Below, piece by piece: positions 37,801-48,649 of a stretch of DNA of 64,000 nucleotides. Made by a program: the position numbers and the translations under genes. The notes beneath the pieces were generated by a model that saw only the letters and a list, made by a program, of their open reading frames with translations, was not told the origin of the DNA and did not search any database. Within the stretch, counting starts at the first letter, position 1; each line of letters opens with the position of its first letter. This stretch comes from Amyelois transitella. Its lineage: Eukaryota > Arthropoda > Insecta > Lepidoptera > Pyralidae. The stretch is from positions 7,963,501 to 8,027,500 of the forward strand of contig NC_083510.1 in NCBI RefSeq assembly GCF_032362555.1. The letters are read 5' to 3'.

Positions 37801-38693
37801 CAACAAAATCTTGTTGTTAAACTTAAAAATTCTTTTGAATTATACATAACTCTCTCTTTTTTTCTATGGACGTAATATAAAGCAACTAAGGCATTAAACA
37901 CTTTTATCTAGTGCAGTGTTTACCGTGATTCAATATGGCTTAATATTGTCCCAGCAAGGTTACGGAAGAAGGTCTATTGTTATACATTTCACAAACTTTT
38001 CAAAAAATCTATATTGGACCAGGATAAAGATAACTTGTGTAGTAATTACATAAATAAAATGCTTATAAATATATTTATGGGACAAATTGTACAGATTTGA
38101 GGCCTCAAAGTAACTTTGAGACTTGTGTTAAGAGTTGGTAACTGAACAATACAATATTTTGTAACAAATACTTTCATAGGTTAGAATATACATTCATACA
38201 TAAAATCAAATCACCTTCCCGGAGGGGCATGCATACACTTCATCTATCAACTTGACACTGACTTGTTTTAATACTACAAACAAACAAAGTTATAAAAACA
38301 CATGGTACTTTTAAATATTACTTCAAATGTCACATTTTGTGATGTTTTAATACTACAAACAAACAATGTTATAAAAACACATGGTACTTTAAATTATAAT
38401 TAAAATTTCACATTTTCCAAGTTTTATTTACACATTACTCTTTTTTCTAATTTCACATTCTTTGGTGGAGTCTTGTTTCTATGCCACTCACCTGAGCAAT
38501 AGCATGGCGCAAGAAGAGGATTATGAGTTTCACTTTCACAGTGGCAAATACGGCATATATCACCGCTAGAATTACTGCAGGACGTGCGACTGCTATCTGA
38601 ACCAGCCCTCATCGTCTCTCTGCCACATCCACCGCCCCATTCCCAACTTTCGATGTCTGATGAATTCTTCACATTGATTTGGTGCAGAGGCAT
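28893..38693 (-). CDS. MARCH1/8-type RING-CH E3 ubiquitin ligase
   Basis: Seven minus-strand exons: 38492-38693 (ATG at 38693), 37676-37797, 36990-37134, 30932-31052, 30492-30643, 29490-29638 and 28893-29048 (TGA), in total 348 residues. The RING-CH domain (C4HC3) starts in exon 1 ([20 protein letters not shown]) and finishes in exon 2 ([11 protein letters not shown], then [10 protein letters not shown]). Exon 3 holds transmembrane segment 1 ([18 protein letters not shown]). Exon 4 opens with [20 protein letters not shown], the second membrane segment and a hallmark of MARCH1/8. A cytoplasmic tail rich in Pro, Arg and Ser follows. The family ubiquitinates membrane proteins and directs their endocytosis or lysosomal sorting. 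All junctions are GT-AG and phase-matched. The Drosophila counterpart is, I believe, CG4080. Confidence 0.93.
33020..33240. mobile_element. Degraded RTE-like interspersed repeat
   Basis: Phrases such as ACTAATATTATAATTGCGAA, CTGAACCGATTACGATGAAA and GAAGTCGCGGGCGGCCTCTA are, from memory, the signature of a common lepidopteran repeat family related to RTE non-LTR elements. There is no coding part and no clear target duplication. A shorter relic with the same opening (ACTAATATTATAAATG) lies near 30120. Confidence 0.5.
34838..35080 (-). mobile_element. SINE-like retroposon copy, nearly full length
   Basis: Read on the plus strand it begins with (ACAT)n, then GGTCACGTCTATATCCCTTG, and ends at GTGCCAGGAACCACAC, so its sense is minus. 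It matches the other long copies along its whole length. I see no obvious target duplication. Confidence 0.85.
36484..36748 (+). mobile_element. SINE-like retroposon, full length with 13-bp target duplication
   Basis: The element runs from GTGTGCCGTGTGGTTCCCGG to a (TATG)n tail. TATATTTTTAACC is present on both sides (36471-36483 and 36749-36761), a perfect 13-bp target-site duplication. It sits in a MARCH intron, opposite in orientation to the copy at 34838. Confidence 0.92.
38262..38390. repeat. Two-copy tandem duplication (about 79-bp period)
   Basis: About 48 bp containing ACTACAAACAAACAA and ATAAAAACACATGGTACTTT occurs at about 38262-38312 and again at about 38341-38390 with few differences. 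It lies in a MARCH intron, just downstream of exon 1 in the direction of transcription. Confidence 0.75.
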
Positions 38694-39126
38694 TGTAACT
38701 AGGTGTTTAATGTTTTATGCTCAATAGAGCCTACAAAACATAATGAATACTACTACTGAGACCGTGATCAATCTAAATATCGACAAAGCCACTATCCAAA
38801 AACATGTCACGTTCTATTTGGGTATCATCGAATTGCTTATTGCTATTACACAAGACAAGATTAAATAGCAATACCCAAATATCTTAGCTATAAATAAAGT
38901 TTAAGCGAAAAGGAATAAATCACAATCCTGCACCAAGCTTTACAGAGGACTAATTTTAATATAATTTTGCACTCGCTTGATACGACAAAGTCAAAACACC
39001 AAACAAGTACGTATACTTTGCAGAAGACTGACAAGCAAGATGCTGACAGAATAGACAATACGAAAGAATGAAACAAAATCACAACATGAAACCATAGATC
39101 ATACCATAGATATTTTTTTAACTTAC

Positions 39127-39706
39127 CAATCTCCGGTTCAGCGAGCCACCGACTTCATTCGACCTACGTCTGACCGACTCGGACAGATTGGATTGCACAT
39201 GTGTACAGTACAACAAGCAAAGGTGGTATTCAACCCAGGAATCTAGCTAGGATGAAGAAAAAACAAATAAAAAGGGTTTTTTTCATATAATTTTACCTTA
39301 GAGTGTAAAGGAAAACTATATTCTTTATTCGTTGCATGCATAAAATTATGTAATGTTGGCTTCCCTTTCTATGTCTGTGCCGTTATCGGCTGCAGCGTTA
39401 TTAAAATTGTTTCCCCTTAGTAAGATAGGTATATTTCATAGCTTCATCTCCGTTTTTATATTATAGTACAGTATTAATATGATTTCAAGTTCGTCTGTGA
39501 CGGCCTTAGGCCGCACAGTTGCTTGATCTTGGTCTCAGTGTGATAAGTAAAATGAAGTTTTTGTCCATCGAGGGTTCATTCAATTTATGTTCATTCCATG
39601 TTCGTTCAATTCTAAAAGTTCTTTTTTGATTGGCATGCATCGCGGAAAGCGGCTGTCTATTCAATTTTTCACGTTTATCTAAGTTAATACATGAAAAAGT
39701 GCAACG
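39127..39706. promoter_or_regulatory. Divergent promoter region of MARCH (-) and Nopp140 (+)
   Basis: A minus-strand splice donor at 39126 (GTAAGT) closes a noncoding exon whose right limit is unknown. The MARCH coding exon has an acceptor 5 nt before its ATG. The Nopp140 start codon is at 39707, so the two genes diverge from within less than 600 bp. An out-of-frame ATG at 39691 precedes the Nopp140 start by 16 nt, a possible short upstream frame. Confidence 0.5.
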
Positions 39707-42700
39707 ATGGCAGTTCCCGCAGAAGTTAAAATAATAGCAAATTCATTGGTTTATCAGTATCTACAGATTGTAGATAAATCATTAGCAGAACAGTTTCAAA
39801 AAAAGACTAAAGCGGTAAGTTGTTCCATGCTCTAACCTCTTCCACGTGTGGTACTGATGGTTTTACCACACGTGTTCTATAGAATGAATGTCTTGCTATA
39901 ATAACTTGTGTATTTATTCTTCGTATAAATATAAATACTTAATTGATTAAAAAATATTAACTTCAATTTAAATTTAGGTACTGCTAGGAACTATATTCCT
40001 GAAGTAGATACCTAGGTATAATGTTTAAAGTCATTTCTTTTAAAGTAGTAGCACTGAACTAATGTGGTATTATATTTACTTATCAAATGCTTCATTGCTT
40101 ATTTAAGCATCTATTATTTTTAAACATGCTGCCTTCACATTATAGCATAGCTGACGTCAACACCTTCAATTCACACACATCTTAATAAATTGAAGTAATC
40201 ATTATTAGAAAAACAAGTAATTTATGATATTTTTTTCAGAAACCTCCAGCAAAGAATCTGTCTGCATTGATTGACATTATATCTCAATACACGAAAAATA
40301 AGGTGCCGCAGAAAGCTGCTGACAGGTATCTATATATAGATATTTCCTTTTTTCTTTTATTAGGTAAACTGAAAAAACTTTGCATATATTTCAAAATACA
40401 TAAAGCATGTTTCTTTGATCATCATTGGTATATTTTGTACTAAATGATGCACTTAAAATATATTAGCTTGTTGTTGCCTGTGGTTTCGCTCAGGCATATT
40501 GTTGTTTAATGCAAACCTATGAAAAAAGTATTTTTCCTGAATGGAAGGTATAGAGTACTTGTGTCCTTTTCAGCACTCTTAATGGCTTTAGGTGTGTTTT
40601 AGATTGCTTCCACTTGTGAATTCATACATACAATGACACATTCTGTGCTCGTCTTGGGATTTTATCCTATATGTGTTCACTCCACTGTCTTAAGACCAAA
40701 GACGCCCAATTTACAATATTAATGATTGAATCAAATAGCTTTACCCAAGGTTTAGGCACATTGTCATTCATTGTCATAAATAAAAGTAAAGGACAAAATT
40801 TATCTTTGTATTCTGGAACTTGCAAGTAAAGAACCTTAAACATGGGAAGAACATTTACTCATACCTAATTTTATTTTAGTTCAGATGACTCATCTAGTGA
40901 AGAAGAGGCCCCTAAAAAAGCCATCCCACAAGTAAATGGCAAGGCTCCAGCAAAGAAAACAGCGAACTCCGATTCAGACAGCTCATCTGAAGATGAGAAG
41001 CCACAGGTATGCATTACAAATATATGTACTATAAATAGTATCTAAATAAAAAGTGAATGACTGACTGACATATCAATGCACAGCCAAAACAAACTTGAAA
41101 TATGGCTATTGGTTCTTTATTTGGTCTAGGGATACACTAAGAAAGGATTATTAAAACCCCTATTAAAACATACCTCTTTCTTACTTACTACATCGTTCCA
41201 CTTGCTATGATTCGCTTCTTGCTCTGTTTAGGGTACTCTTGAAATTACCTTTCATTAAAACATTCCCAAATACATTATGAAACATTTGACTTTCCTTTAG
41301 GCTTTCCCTTGTTTGTTTGCCTTCCCTTTTCAATATTTCTATTGACATCCCCTTGTATAAGCATTTAAACATTTCTATTTTTATTCTAGTCAGTCTGGTC
41401 AATCTTTTATATAGCACCTCTACATGTATCTTCTTTTATCATAATTTTTTTATTTCTTGACAATATTTTATTCTAAGAATATTTTATTTCATTGGACAGG
41501 CTAAACAAGTTAAACCCCAAGCCAAACCCCAGGTGGTAGTAAAAAAAGCAGAGTCATCTGATGACAGTGACAGTAGTGATGATGCTGCTACCACTCAACC
41601 TAAAAAGCAGCCAGTTAAGCCACAGCCTATTTCAAAACCAACTCCTGCTAAAAAGCAATCATCTTCAGATGACAGTGACAGTGATGAGGAACCAAAGAAA
41701 CCGGCACAGGTCAAAACACCAGTCAAACCAGCAGCTGCACCAGCCAAATCTGCACAAAAAAAACAAGATTCATCTGATAGTGATGATAGCAGTGAAGATG
41801 AAAAGCCAAAACTCATGGCCCCTGTTAAGCCGCAAGTGGCAAATGCCAAGGCTTCAGTAAAGAAACAAGCATCTTCATCAGACAGTGATGATAGTGAAGA
41901 TGAGAAGCCAAAAACTCAAACAAAAGCACCAGTCAAGCCTCCAGTTAAACCAGCCGCCAAGAAGCAAGAATCGTCATCTGATGATGACAGCAGTGATGAT
42001 GAACCTCCTGCAAAGAAGGCACATCCTGCAAAACCTCAAACACCAGCCAAACCTCAAACACCTGCTAAACCGCAACTAGTAAAAAAACCTGCAGATTCTT
42101 CAGATGACAGTGATGACAGTAGTGAAGATGAGAAACCTAAAAAAGCTGTCCCCAAGCCTGAGGCTACACCTGCTAAACCGGCTGCTAAAGCTGTTGTAAA
42201 AAAAGATTCATCAGATGATAGTGATGACAGCAGTGAAGATGAAAAGCCAAAAGCTGCTACAAAGACTCCAGTAAAACCACAAGCTAAACCAGCTGCTAAA
42301 GCTCCCGTGAAGAAAGATTCGTCTGATGATAGTGATGATAGTAGTGAAGATGAGAAACCTAAGAAAGTAGTTCAAAAACCTGTGGCTACACCTGCTAAGC
42401 CAGCTGCTAAAGCCGTTGTAAAGAAAGATTCATCAGACGACAGTGACGATAGTAGTGAAAATGAAAAGCCAAAAGCTCAAGTAAAGACTCCAGTAAAACA
42501 ACAAGCTAAACCAGCTGCTAAAAAAGATTCCTCGTCTGAAGACAGTGATGACAGCAGTGAAGATGAGAAGCCAAAACAAACAAAAGCTACCCCAGCTAAA
42601 GTTACACCTAAAAAACCTCAAGCAGATTCATCATCGGATGATGACAGTGAAGAAGAAAAGCCTAAACAAAAAACACCTGTCGCTAAGAAACCTGTACAAA

Positions 42701-44678
42701 ATGAATCATCAGATGATAGTGAGGATGATGATGGACCCCCAGCAAAGACTCCTAAAAAAGAAAATCAAGAACCACAAACTCAGGTATGTATATGTCAAAT
42801 TCATTTAATACACTTAATTGTTTAGTATACAGAATATTTTGAGTATATTTTAATTTTAAAAGTTCCTATAAAATCAATATTAAATAATTAGTAATAAAGA
42901 GAAAAGGTTAGAAATTTTTGTAACAAATAAACCCAAAAACCTACTAGACTGATTTCCAAGAAATTTGGCACAGATATAAAAAAGACCTACAGGGAGTAAC
43001 ATAGACTAGATTATTTCTGGAATTACGGGAGCTAACCCCCGCGGAAATTTGGTAACTAATTTCAAATAATAAACATTTCAGATGAATGGTTTCCAGTCCG
43101 GAAAGAAACGAAAAGCTTCTGGAGGAGATGACGGTCCAGCCAAGAAACCGTACAATAATTTCGTAAAGGTAATGACCTAACAGTTTTGTATAATTATCTT
43201 GCCCATTTTACAATTATGTAAAGTTATTTTTCAAGATAAATTGTAAAGAAGTAGCTAACCGAAATTAAACTATTTTTAGGGCACAATTAACTCTTCAACT
43301 CCCAATATGAAAGACAAAGAATCTTCAAGTAAGCCAGTGCCGTTTAGGCGAGTGGTGGACGAGAAAATAGAAGTGGATCCTAGGCTTAAGGATAATTCCT
43401 TTGATGCAAAGGTAAATGCCCTAACTATTGAGAAGCCAAGACAACTCTATGAAATTCGAAAAAACAAAATTGAAGTTGATTATATTTGGTGGCTCAGTAT
43501 CGATTTCGGGCATTTACTTTTTTGTCATACATTTCATAGGGTTGTCTTGGTTATTTTAAATATAAGTTTTATCTCAAACAGGAGGGCGAAGGAGAAGAAG
43601 AAGATCGTCAGACTGGCGGCTTCCGTGGCCGTGGAAACGACAGGGGGCGAGGCGGTTTTAGGGGAGGGCGCGGTTTTAATGATAGAGGCGGTCGTGGTGG
43701 TTTCAATGACAGGGGAGGCCGAGGCGGCCGCGGGGGCTTCGATAGAGGCGGGCGGGGCTTCGGCCGCGGAGGAGACAGGGGAGGGCGTGGTCGGGGGGGC
43801 GACAGGGGCGGCCGTGGCTGGGGGGGAAACCGGGGGGGGCGCGGTGACCGCAAATCGTGGGGCGGCGAGCGAGGGGGATTCAATAAAGGAGGTTTCCAAG
43901 AAAGGAAAAGCTTTGAGGGAGGCGATAATTCTCAAAACAAGAAAATAACATTTGATTAAGAGGTAATATTTAGATATTTCTGAATCTATATTGTTTCACC
44001 AATGAATTGGAGCATAGGGTTAGCCTTTGATCATGGATCCTGGATTGAGTAAGAATACCAATGCCCTCAATTAAAGGTGGGAAATGAGAGAGTGCTTATA
44101 AAAGTGAAAAGTGGCAGGTATAACAGCTTTTACTATGATTTTATTATATGATTTACATCATGTATTCTATGTGCCATGTGGTTCCCGGCACCAATACAAA
44201 AAAGAATAGGACCACTCCATCTCTTTTCCATGGATGTCGTAAAAGGCGACTAAGGGATAGGCTTACAAACTTGGGATTCTTTTTGAGGCGATAGGCTAGC
44301 AACCTGTCACTATTTTAATCTCAATTCTATCACTAAGCCGAATAGCTGAACGTGGCCATTCAGTCTTTTCAAGACTGTTGGCTCTGTCTACCCCGCAAAG
44401 GATATAGACGTGATTCTTGTAAGGATAAATTGGCAATTGTAAACGTTCATGGTGTATTTAATTGGTTATTTTACAAATTTACCAAATAATTGGGAAGTTT
44501 ATCAGTGCATGTTCTTTTGCAGAGTGGAGCTCGTGGTTCTTGGGGTGAGCGTGCCAACATTGACTTAAAGCATACGAGGGGCAAGTCTTTTAAGCATGAA
44601 AAGACGAAGAAGAAACGAGGCTCCTACCGCGGCGGCGCCATCGATACCGGTGTTCATTCCATCAAATTTGAGGATTAA
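39707..44678 (+). CDS. Nopp140: Nopp140 / NOLC1, nucleolar and coiled-body phosphoprotein (conserved-tail isoform)
   Basis: Exons: 39707-39814, 40240-40325, 40880-41006, 41500-42783, 43082-43168, 43280-43411 and 44523-44678 (TAA), 659 residues. The N-terminus ([15 protein letters not shown], then [16 protein letters not shown]) is the LisH-like domain. The centre alternates acidic serine clusters ([15 protein letters not shown]), typical casein kinase 2 sites, with Lys/Pro/Ala-rich basic blocks, the Nopp140 hallmark. The last two exons encode the SRP40-type C-terminus ([19 protein letters not shown], then [19 protein letters not shown]). The protein chaperones small nucleolar and Cajal-body RNPs. 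An alternative last exon (43582-43959) gives an RGG-tailed form. Confidence 0.96.
42139..42573 (+). repeat. Higher-order repeat inside Nopp140 (222-bp period)
   Basis: The stretch encoding [20 protein letters not shown] followed by two acidic clusters (42139-42360) recurs as [20 protein letters not shown] followed by two clusters (42361-42573). The period is 74 codons, so a two-module block was duplicated in frame within the acidic/basic array. Confidence 0.8.
43582..43959 (+). CDS. Nopp140: Alternative terminal exon of Nopp140 (RGG isoform)
   Basis: The acceptor CAAACAG is followed in phase 0 by [18 protein letters not shown] and about 85 residues of RGG/FGRGG-type repeats, ending NKKITFD and TAA. 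Joined to the exon ending at 43411 it replaces the conserved SRP40 tail, giving 733 residues. Drosophila Nopp140 is known to make two forms, one with the conserved tail and one with an RGG tail; this exon is the matching structure. RGG domains bind RNA and are often arginine-methylated. A SINE-like copy lies between the two alternative ends. Confidence 0.88.
   Translation, partial: EGEGEEEDRQTGGFRGRGNDRGRGGFRGGRGFNDRGGRGGFNDRGGRGGRGGFDRGGRGFGRGGDRGGRGRGGDRGGRGWGGNRGGRGDRKSWGGERGGFNKGGFQERKSFEGGDNSQNKKITFD
44171..44414 (+). mobile_element. SINE-like retroposon copy in the Nopp140 terminal intron
   Basis: It begins near CCATGTGGTTCCCGGCACC and ends at GATATAGACGTGATT, matching the other copies. 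No convincing target duplication is seen. It separates the two alternative 3' ends of Nopp140. Confidence 0.85.
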
Positions 44679-46154
44679 ATGAAATCAGCTCATTATTTAA
44701 TAGTATTAAGCAAAAACATCCGTATCCAGTGCAAATATTACGTAATTCAGTATTTGTGACGAAGTACCAGCTAGCATTTACTGTAATATATTTGTAACTA
44801 ATAATTGTTCCATCGTTCTTTGTCATTTCAACTGCGTGTGGAATTTGCCTAAAAGTTAAATCAGTGGTCGGCAGTCTTAATACTGTATGAATCATTGTAC
44901 AATTCTATGATTGCATTATTGTGACATTTTGTTAGAAAGTTATAATTTTGTTTATTTTATAGGTAATTAATACCTAAAATTGTTTTATGTAATGTAATTC
45001 TAAAATTCTATTAAATTTAGGAGTGTTTTAGTTACTCTGTAAAAATAGTAACTATAGTCATGTTCAAAAATTTCTACTCTGGCACTTAAACTAAGACCAC
45101 CTAACTTTATTAAATGACTTATCAAGTTAAGGGACATAAATAATTCATTTCTACATTTATATTAAGAATATGATTTTCAGACTTATTTTTATATTGTAAA
45201 TATTGCTTAGTTTTATGGTGACTGCACTCGCTATAAATAATAATAACAATAAGTTTTTGACATTGTATTGTGGCGCATTGTAGCAGATTTTTATTTGTAC
45301 ATAAGTGACCAAATGTATAGTGTAGCGTTACATGTTTTTTTAAATGTAAACTAAAATTGCTATACTATGTATTTGGCTAGTAAGTATAATTTCCTAGGTT
45401 TACATGCCGCCTTAAATAAACTTATTATAAAAATAAGATACTTTAAATTTAATATCTTACCTACATAGGAGTAGATTTCATGATCAACCTGGCGTAAATA
45501 TCGTTTTACATCGCATTCCATCCCATCCCTTCCCAAGAGGAGCTCGGGTTGCACTTTTTGACCGTGATTCTTGATTGGGTTAGTCACGAAGCGATTAGGA
45601 CCTTCGCAACCTTTGCAGGAATCTTGGATATTGGATAAAAGTAAAATCTATTTGATGAATGAATATTCCCATAGTCGCTTTTACTGAAAAAGTACAATAA
45701 ATACGCCTTTACTGAGGAAGTAAATAGGCTACTTTATTGTGAAAAAGAAATAACTAGTAAAAGCTAGTATGTAATATAAATCCCTTGGTCCGATTTTCAC
45801 CGATTGTAAGGTCGGGCAATGTTAGCATATGAGTACATGGTCATGCAAGATTTTGCTTTTGTACTATTTATCGTTTTTATTAAGGAATGTTTGTATCCTA
45901 TCCATACAGTAAGTTTGATTTTTTTCGAAGTCTCAGAAACGAAATTTAGAAAAACTAAAGTCAGCTCAGCTGTCAATGTCAAAAAGTCTCAATTACATTC
46001 TCTGAATTGCATTGCATTGCAATGAAATTCAATAAGAACCACAACTCTACCTGTGATTGAGTTCGTAGAAAGAGTATAGGTGACTGAGTTGGTTTTGCCT
46101 TAATATTCTACACCTCTCAGAAAAAAATATAGCTTGTAATAAAGAAAAGAAATA
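44679..46154 (+). other. Nopp140 3' UTR and spacer
   Basis: AT-rich. An AATAAA at 45415-45420 is one candidate polyadenylation signal for the long Nopp140 form. A 68-codon frame at 45819-46025 has no recognised features. The next gene starts at 46155. Confidence 0.45.
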
Positions 46155-46863
46155 ATGCTGAAATTACCAAGATATTTGTTACAATCATACCAAAAACGAT
46201 CTTTTAAAAATTTTGGACACAAAAGAGAGCCTACTCCTACTGTTACTATACTTTGGCATGGATTCTTAACTTTTAGTTTTATGGGATTATGCATCGAGTG
46301 GGATAAGTAAGATTTTATTTATAGCACCTTGAGAATCCAAGAACTAGGGTACTGCTGTGATTTGGTTGACGTTACATAAACAAACAACAAGTAACCTACA
46401 CATCATTTGCAAATAAATAAAATGTAAACGTGCTATTCATCAATTTTGAAATGTTGGACTTGTTTTTCAAATTGATTCTATTTGTACTTCTTTTTCATTG
46501 TAAAACTAGGTTTCTGGCCCTAAAAAAATAAAAGGTCTAGTCTACTTCTATGGCAAATTTTATCTAAATCAATTCAGTAGTTGTAAGTTTATTTTAATAT
46601 CCTTATCCCAAACAAATCTTTTCCTCTTATAGTATGGAAGAAATCATGAACATCTTTAATAAACTAATCTTAATTCTAGTAGGTAACTTGCTGGCTATTT
46701 CATAAATTTTTAAGATAGTTTGAAACAACCAGATTTTACTGTAAATGAAATTATTACCTTAATAATTTTAATTATTGTATTAATACTTTAATTTATTTTC
46801 AGGGTGAAGAATTTTATTTTTGGTGAAACAGAGATAGATCTTTCAGATTCAATAGAAAATTAA
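46155..46863 (+). CDS. Small two-exon gene: 70-residue putative mitochondrial membrane protein
   Basis: Exon 46155-46306 begins MLKLPRYLLQSYQKRSFKNF, a Lys/Arg-rich, acid-free stretch typical of a mitochondrial presequence. HKREPTPTVTILWHGFLTFS follows and leads through one hydrophobic segment (ILWHGFLTFSFMGLCI). A donor GTAAGA and an acceptor TTTTCAG at 46802 join AA to G and continue with KVKNFIFGETEIDLSDSIEN, then TAA at 46861-46863. An AATAAA at 46971 follows 107 nt later. Size, presequence and single membrane span resemble small accessory subunits of respiratory complexes, but I cannot name the family. The correct phase at both sites and a polyadenylation signal in place support a real gene. 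Confidence 0.7.
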
Positions 46864-48649
46864 CAAGTGCTTATTTTATGTTTTTAGTAGGTAGTAAACA
46901 TTGTAAAAAGTAGTCTTTCTGTACATACATTATTTATTATATTTAATTATTAAATATATATATTTTTTACAATAAAATTTATTTATTTGTATCATGATAA
47001 TCATGCAATTATGAATGGTTTATCATAATTATTTCTTGTTTTGTATTGTATTTTACCATTCACTATGATATATTATTTTAAAAAAATCAATAATACATTG
47101 AAACTCATGTTTCGAAAGAAAAGATTCGGCTTTTATGTTACTCACATCAAAAATAGTAGATCATGAGGTGTTTAAAAATAATGCACTTTTGGTAAAAGCT
47201 ATTTGCACTTGATGTTGTTGTCTAGTTCTATAGTATTCTTGTATAGAGTTGGCAGTCAAATGGTTAAGGAGCCTAAAAAAAGTGATGCACAGGTTCTCTT
47301 ACCTCCTGTTAGGGTTACCAGGTCGCCAAATCTAATAGCCAGACAAGCCAGTTTGGCCAAACATTTGGCTAAAAATCCAGACACCCTATAGTATTGAGGA
47401 TTTTGTCTTAGTATTAATAGGTACAAGCTAGACAAAAAAATTGTATGTAAAATCTATTTGCGAAATGTAAGAAGCTAGACACCGTTTATTTGGCCGGACA
47501 TGCAATCAAAAAGCCTAACTATGTCCAGCTTTATCCGGCTGCCTGTCAACGCTACCTCCTGTCATTCCACAGCAATGACTATCTGATGGTAAAGCAAAAT
47601 ATCGTTGAGTAAATCTGCACTCAGGTCAAACAGTTATTGCTTCATGTGAAAACCTGACTTGTTTCATCGAGTATTGTGGTCATAGGTAGGTACACTTTGA
47701 GGTTGCCAAATGACTTTTACTTAAATAATAAACTTGGGATTCTTCTTTAAGGCGATGGGCTAGCAACCTGTCAATATTTGAATCTCAATTTCATCATAAA
47801 GCCAAACAGCTTAATGTGGCCTCTCAGTCTTTTCAAGACTGTTGGCTCTGTCTACCCCGCAAGGGGCATAGACGTGATTATATGTATGTTACACAAAATG
47901 TATGAGTATGTACATAGTCTTTCTTTGTACACTGGTGACACTTTTTATACATAAATTCCCACGGGAGCAAAGCCTTGGGGCGCAACTAGTGTTAGTAGTA
48001 GCTAGTGTGTTCTATTACAATAAAACAATAGTACAAAATAAAATATTTTATTTAAGCTGACATAATTTTTATGTGCTGTATGCTATGACATAAAATACTT
48101 TAAATAAATAGGTCTTAAGATTATTTAAAATTCTTCTGCTGTAAATATAAAATGATGCAAAACCTGCAATCATCTAAATTAATGTTAAATTTCATTTTAT
48201 GATCATATTGCATAATGTGAATAATGTAATAGTACTTTTTATTATTTCTAGATGTATCATTAATTTTTATTTACTTTTATTATTTATTTATATTGGTGCA
48301 CCAAATGGACCCCCTAAAGTACCGATAATAATTAACGTTTAAAACGACTGTTAATGTTAGTAACAGTTTACTGCAACATTCCGGAAGCTGTGTACAAAGC
48401 CTTAAATTTTACATTAGAGGAAACTGTGAGATATATCACAAATATCGCTAAAAAGCACCATTGTTAAAAATATTAAAAAATACAAAAAAGGCAAAAGAAG
48501 ATTGTTGTCCATAACTATTTACATCTTGAGTTAATGTATTATATTCATTAGATTACTTAAATCATCCGAATATCGAAATTAACACGTCATTTTGATATAA
48601 TTTGAATTAATGACTAGTAATATGTGTTTCTATAATTTTTTTTTTGCAT
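46864..48649. other. Spacer between convergent genes
   Basis: It contains the polyadenylation signal of the small gene (46971), a 62-codon frame at 47203-47391 (MVKEPKKSDAQVLLPPVRV within it) that I cannot assign, a partial SINE-like copy (47730-47890), and AT-rich sequence that probably includes the Zasp52 3' UTR on the minus strand. Confidence 0.45.
47730..47890 (+). mobile_element. 5'-truncated SINE-like copy
   Basis: It starts within the unit at AACTTGGGATTC and runs to the TAGACGTGATT end and an ATGT tail. No target duplication is recognised. Confidence 0.85.

Noticed and set aside
43534..43935. Pro/Ala-rich minus-strand frames under the Nopp140 RGG exon
   Set aside because: They are the antisense of GGN/CGN codon repeats; no splice context or start supports them.
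45819..46025. 68-codon frame before the small mitochondrial-like gene
   Set aside because: No similarity recognised, no splice sites in register, and an overlapping frame on the other strand.
47203..47391. 62-codon frame ending SLAKHLAKNPDTL
   Set aside because: It looks somewhat protein-like, but I see neither partner exons nor a family; it is left as part of the spacer.
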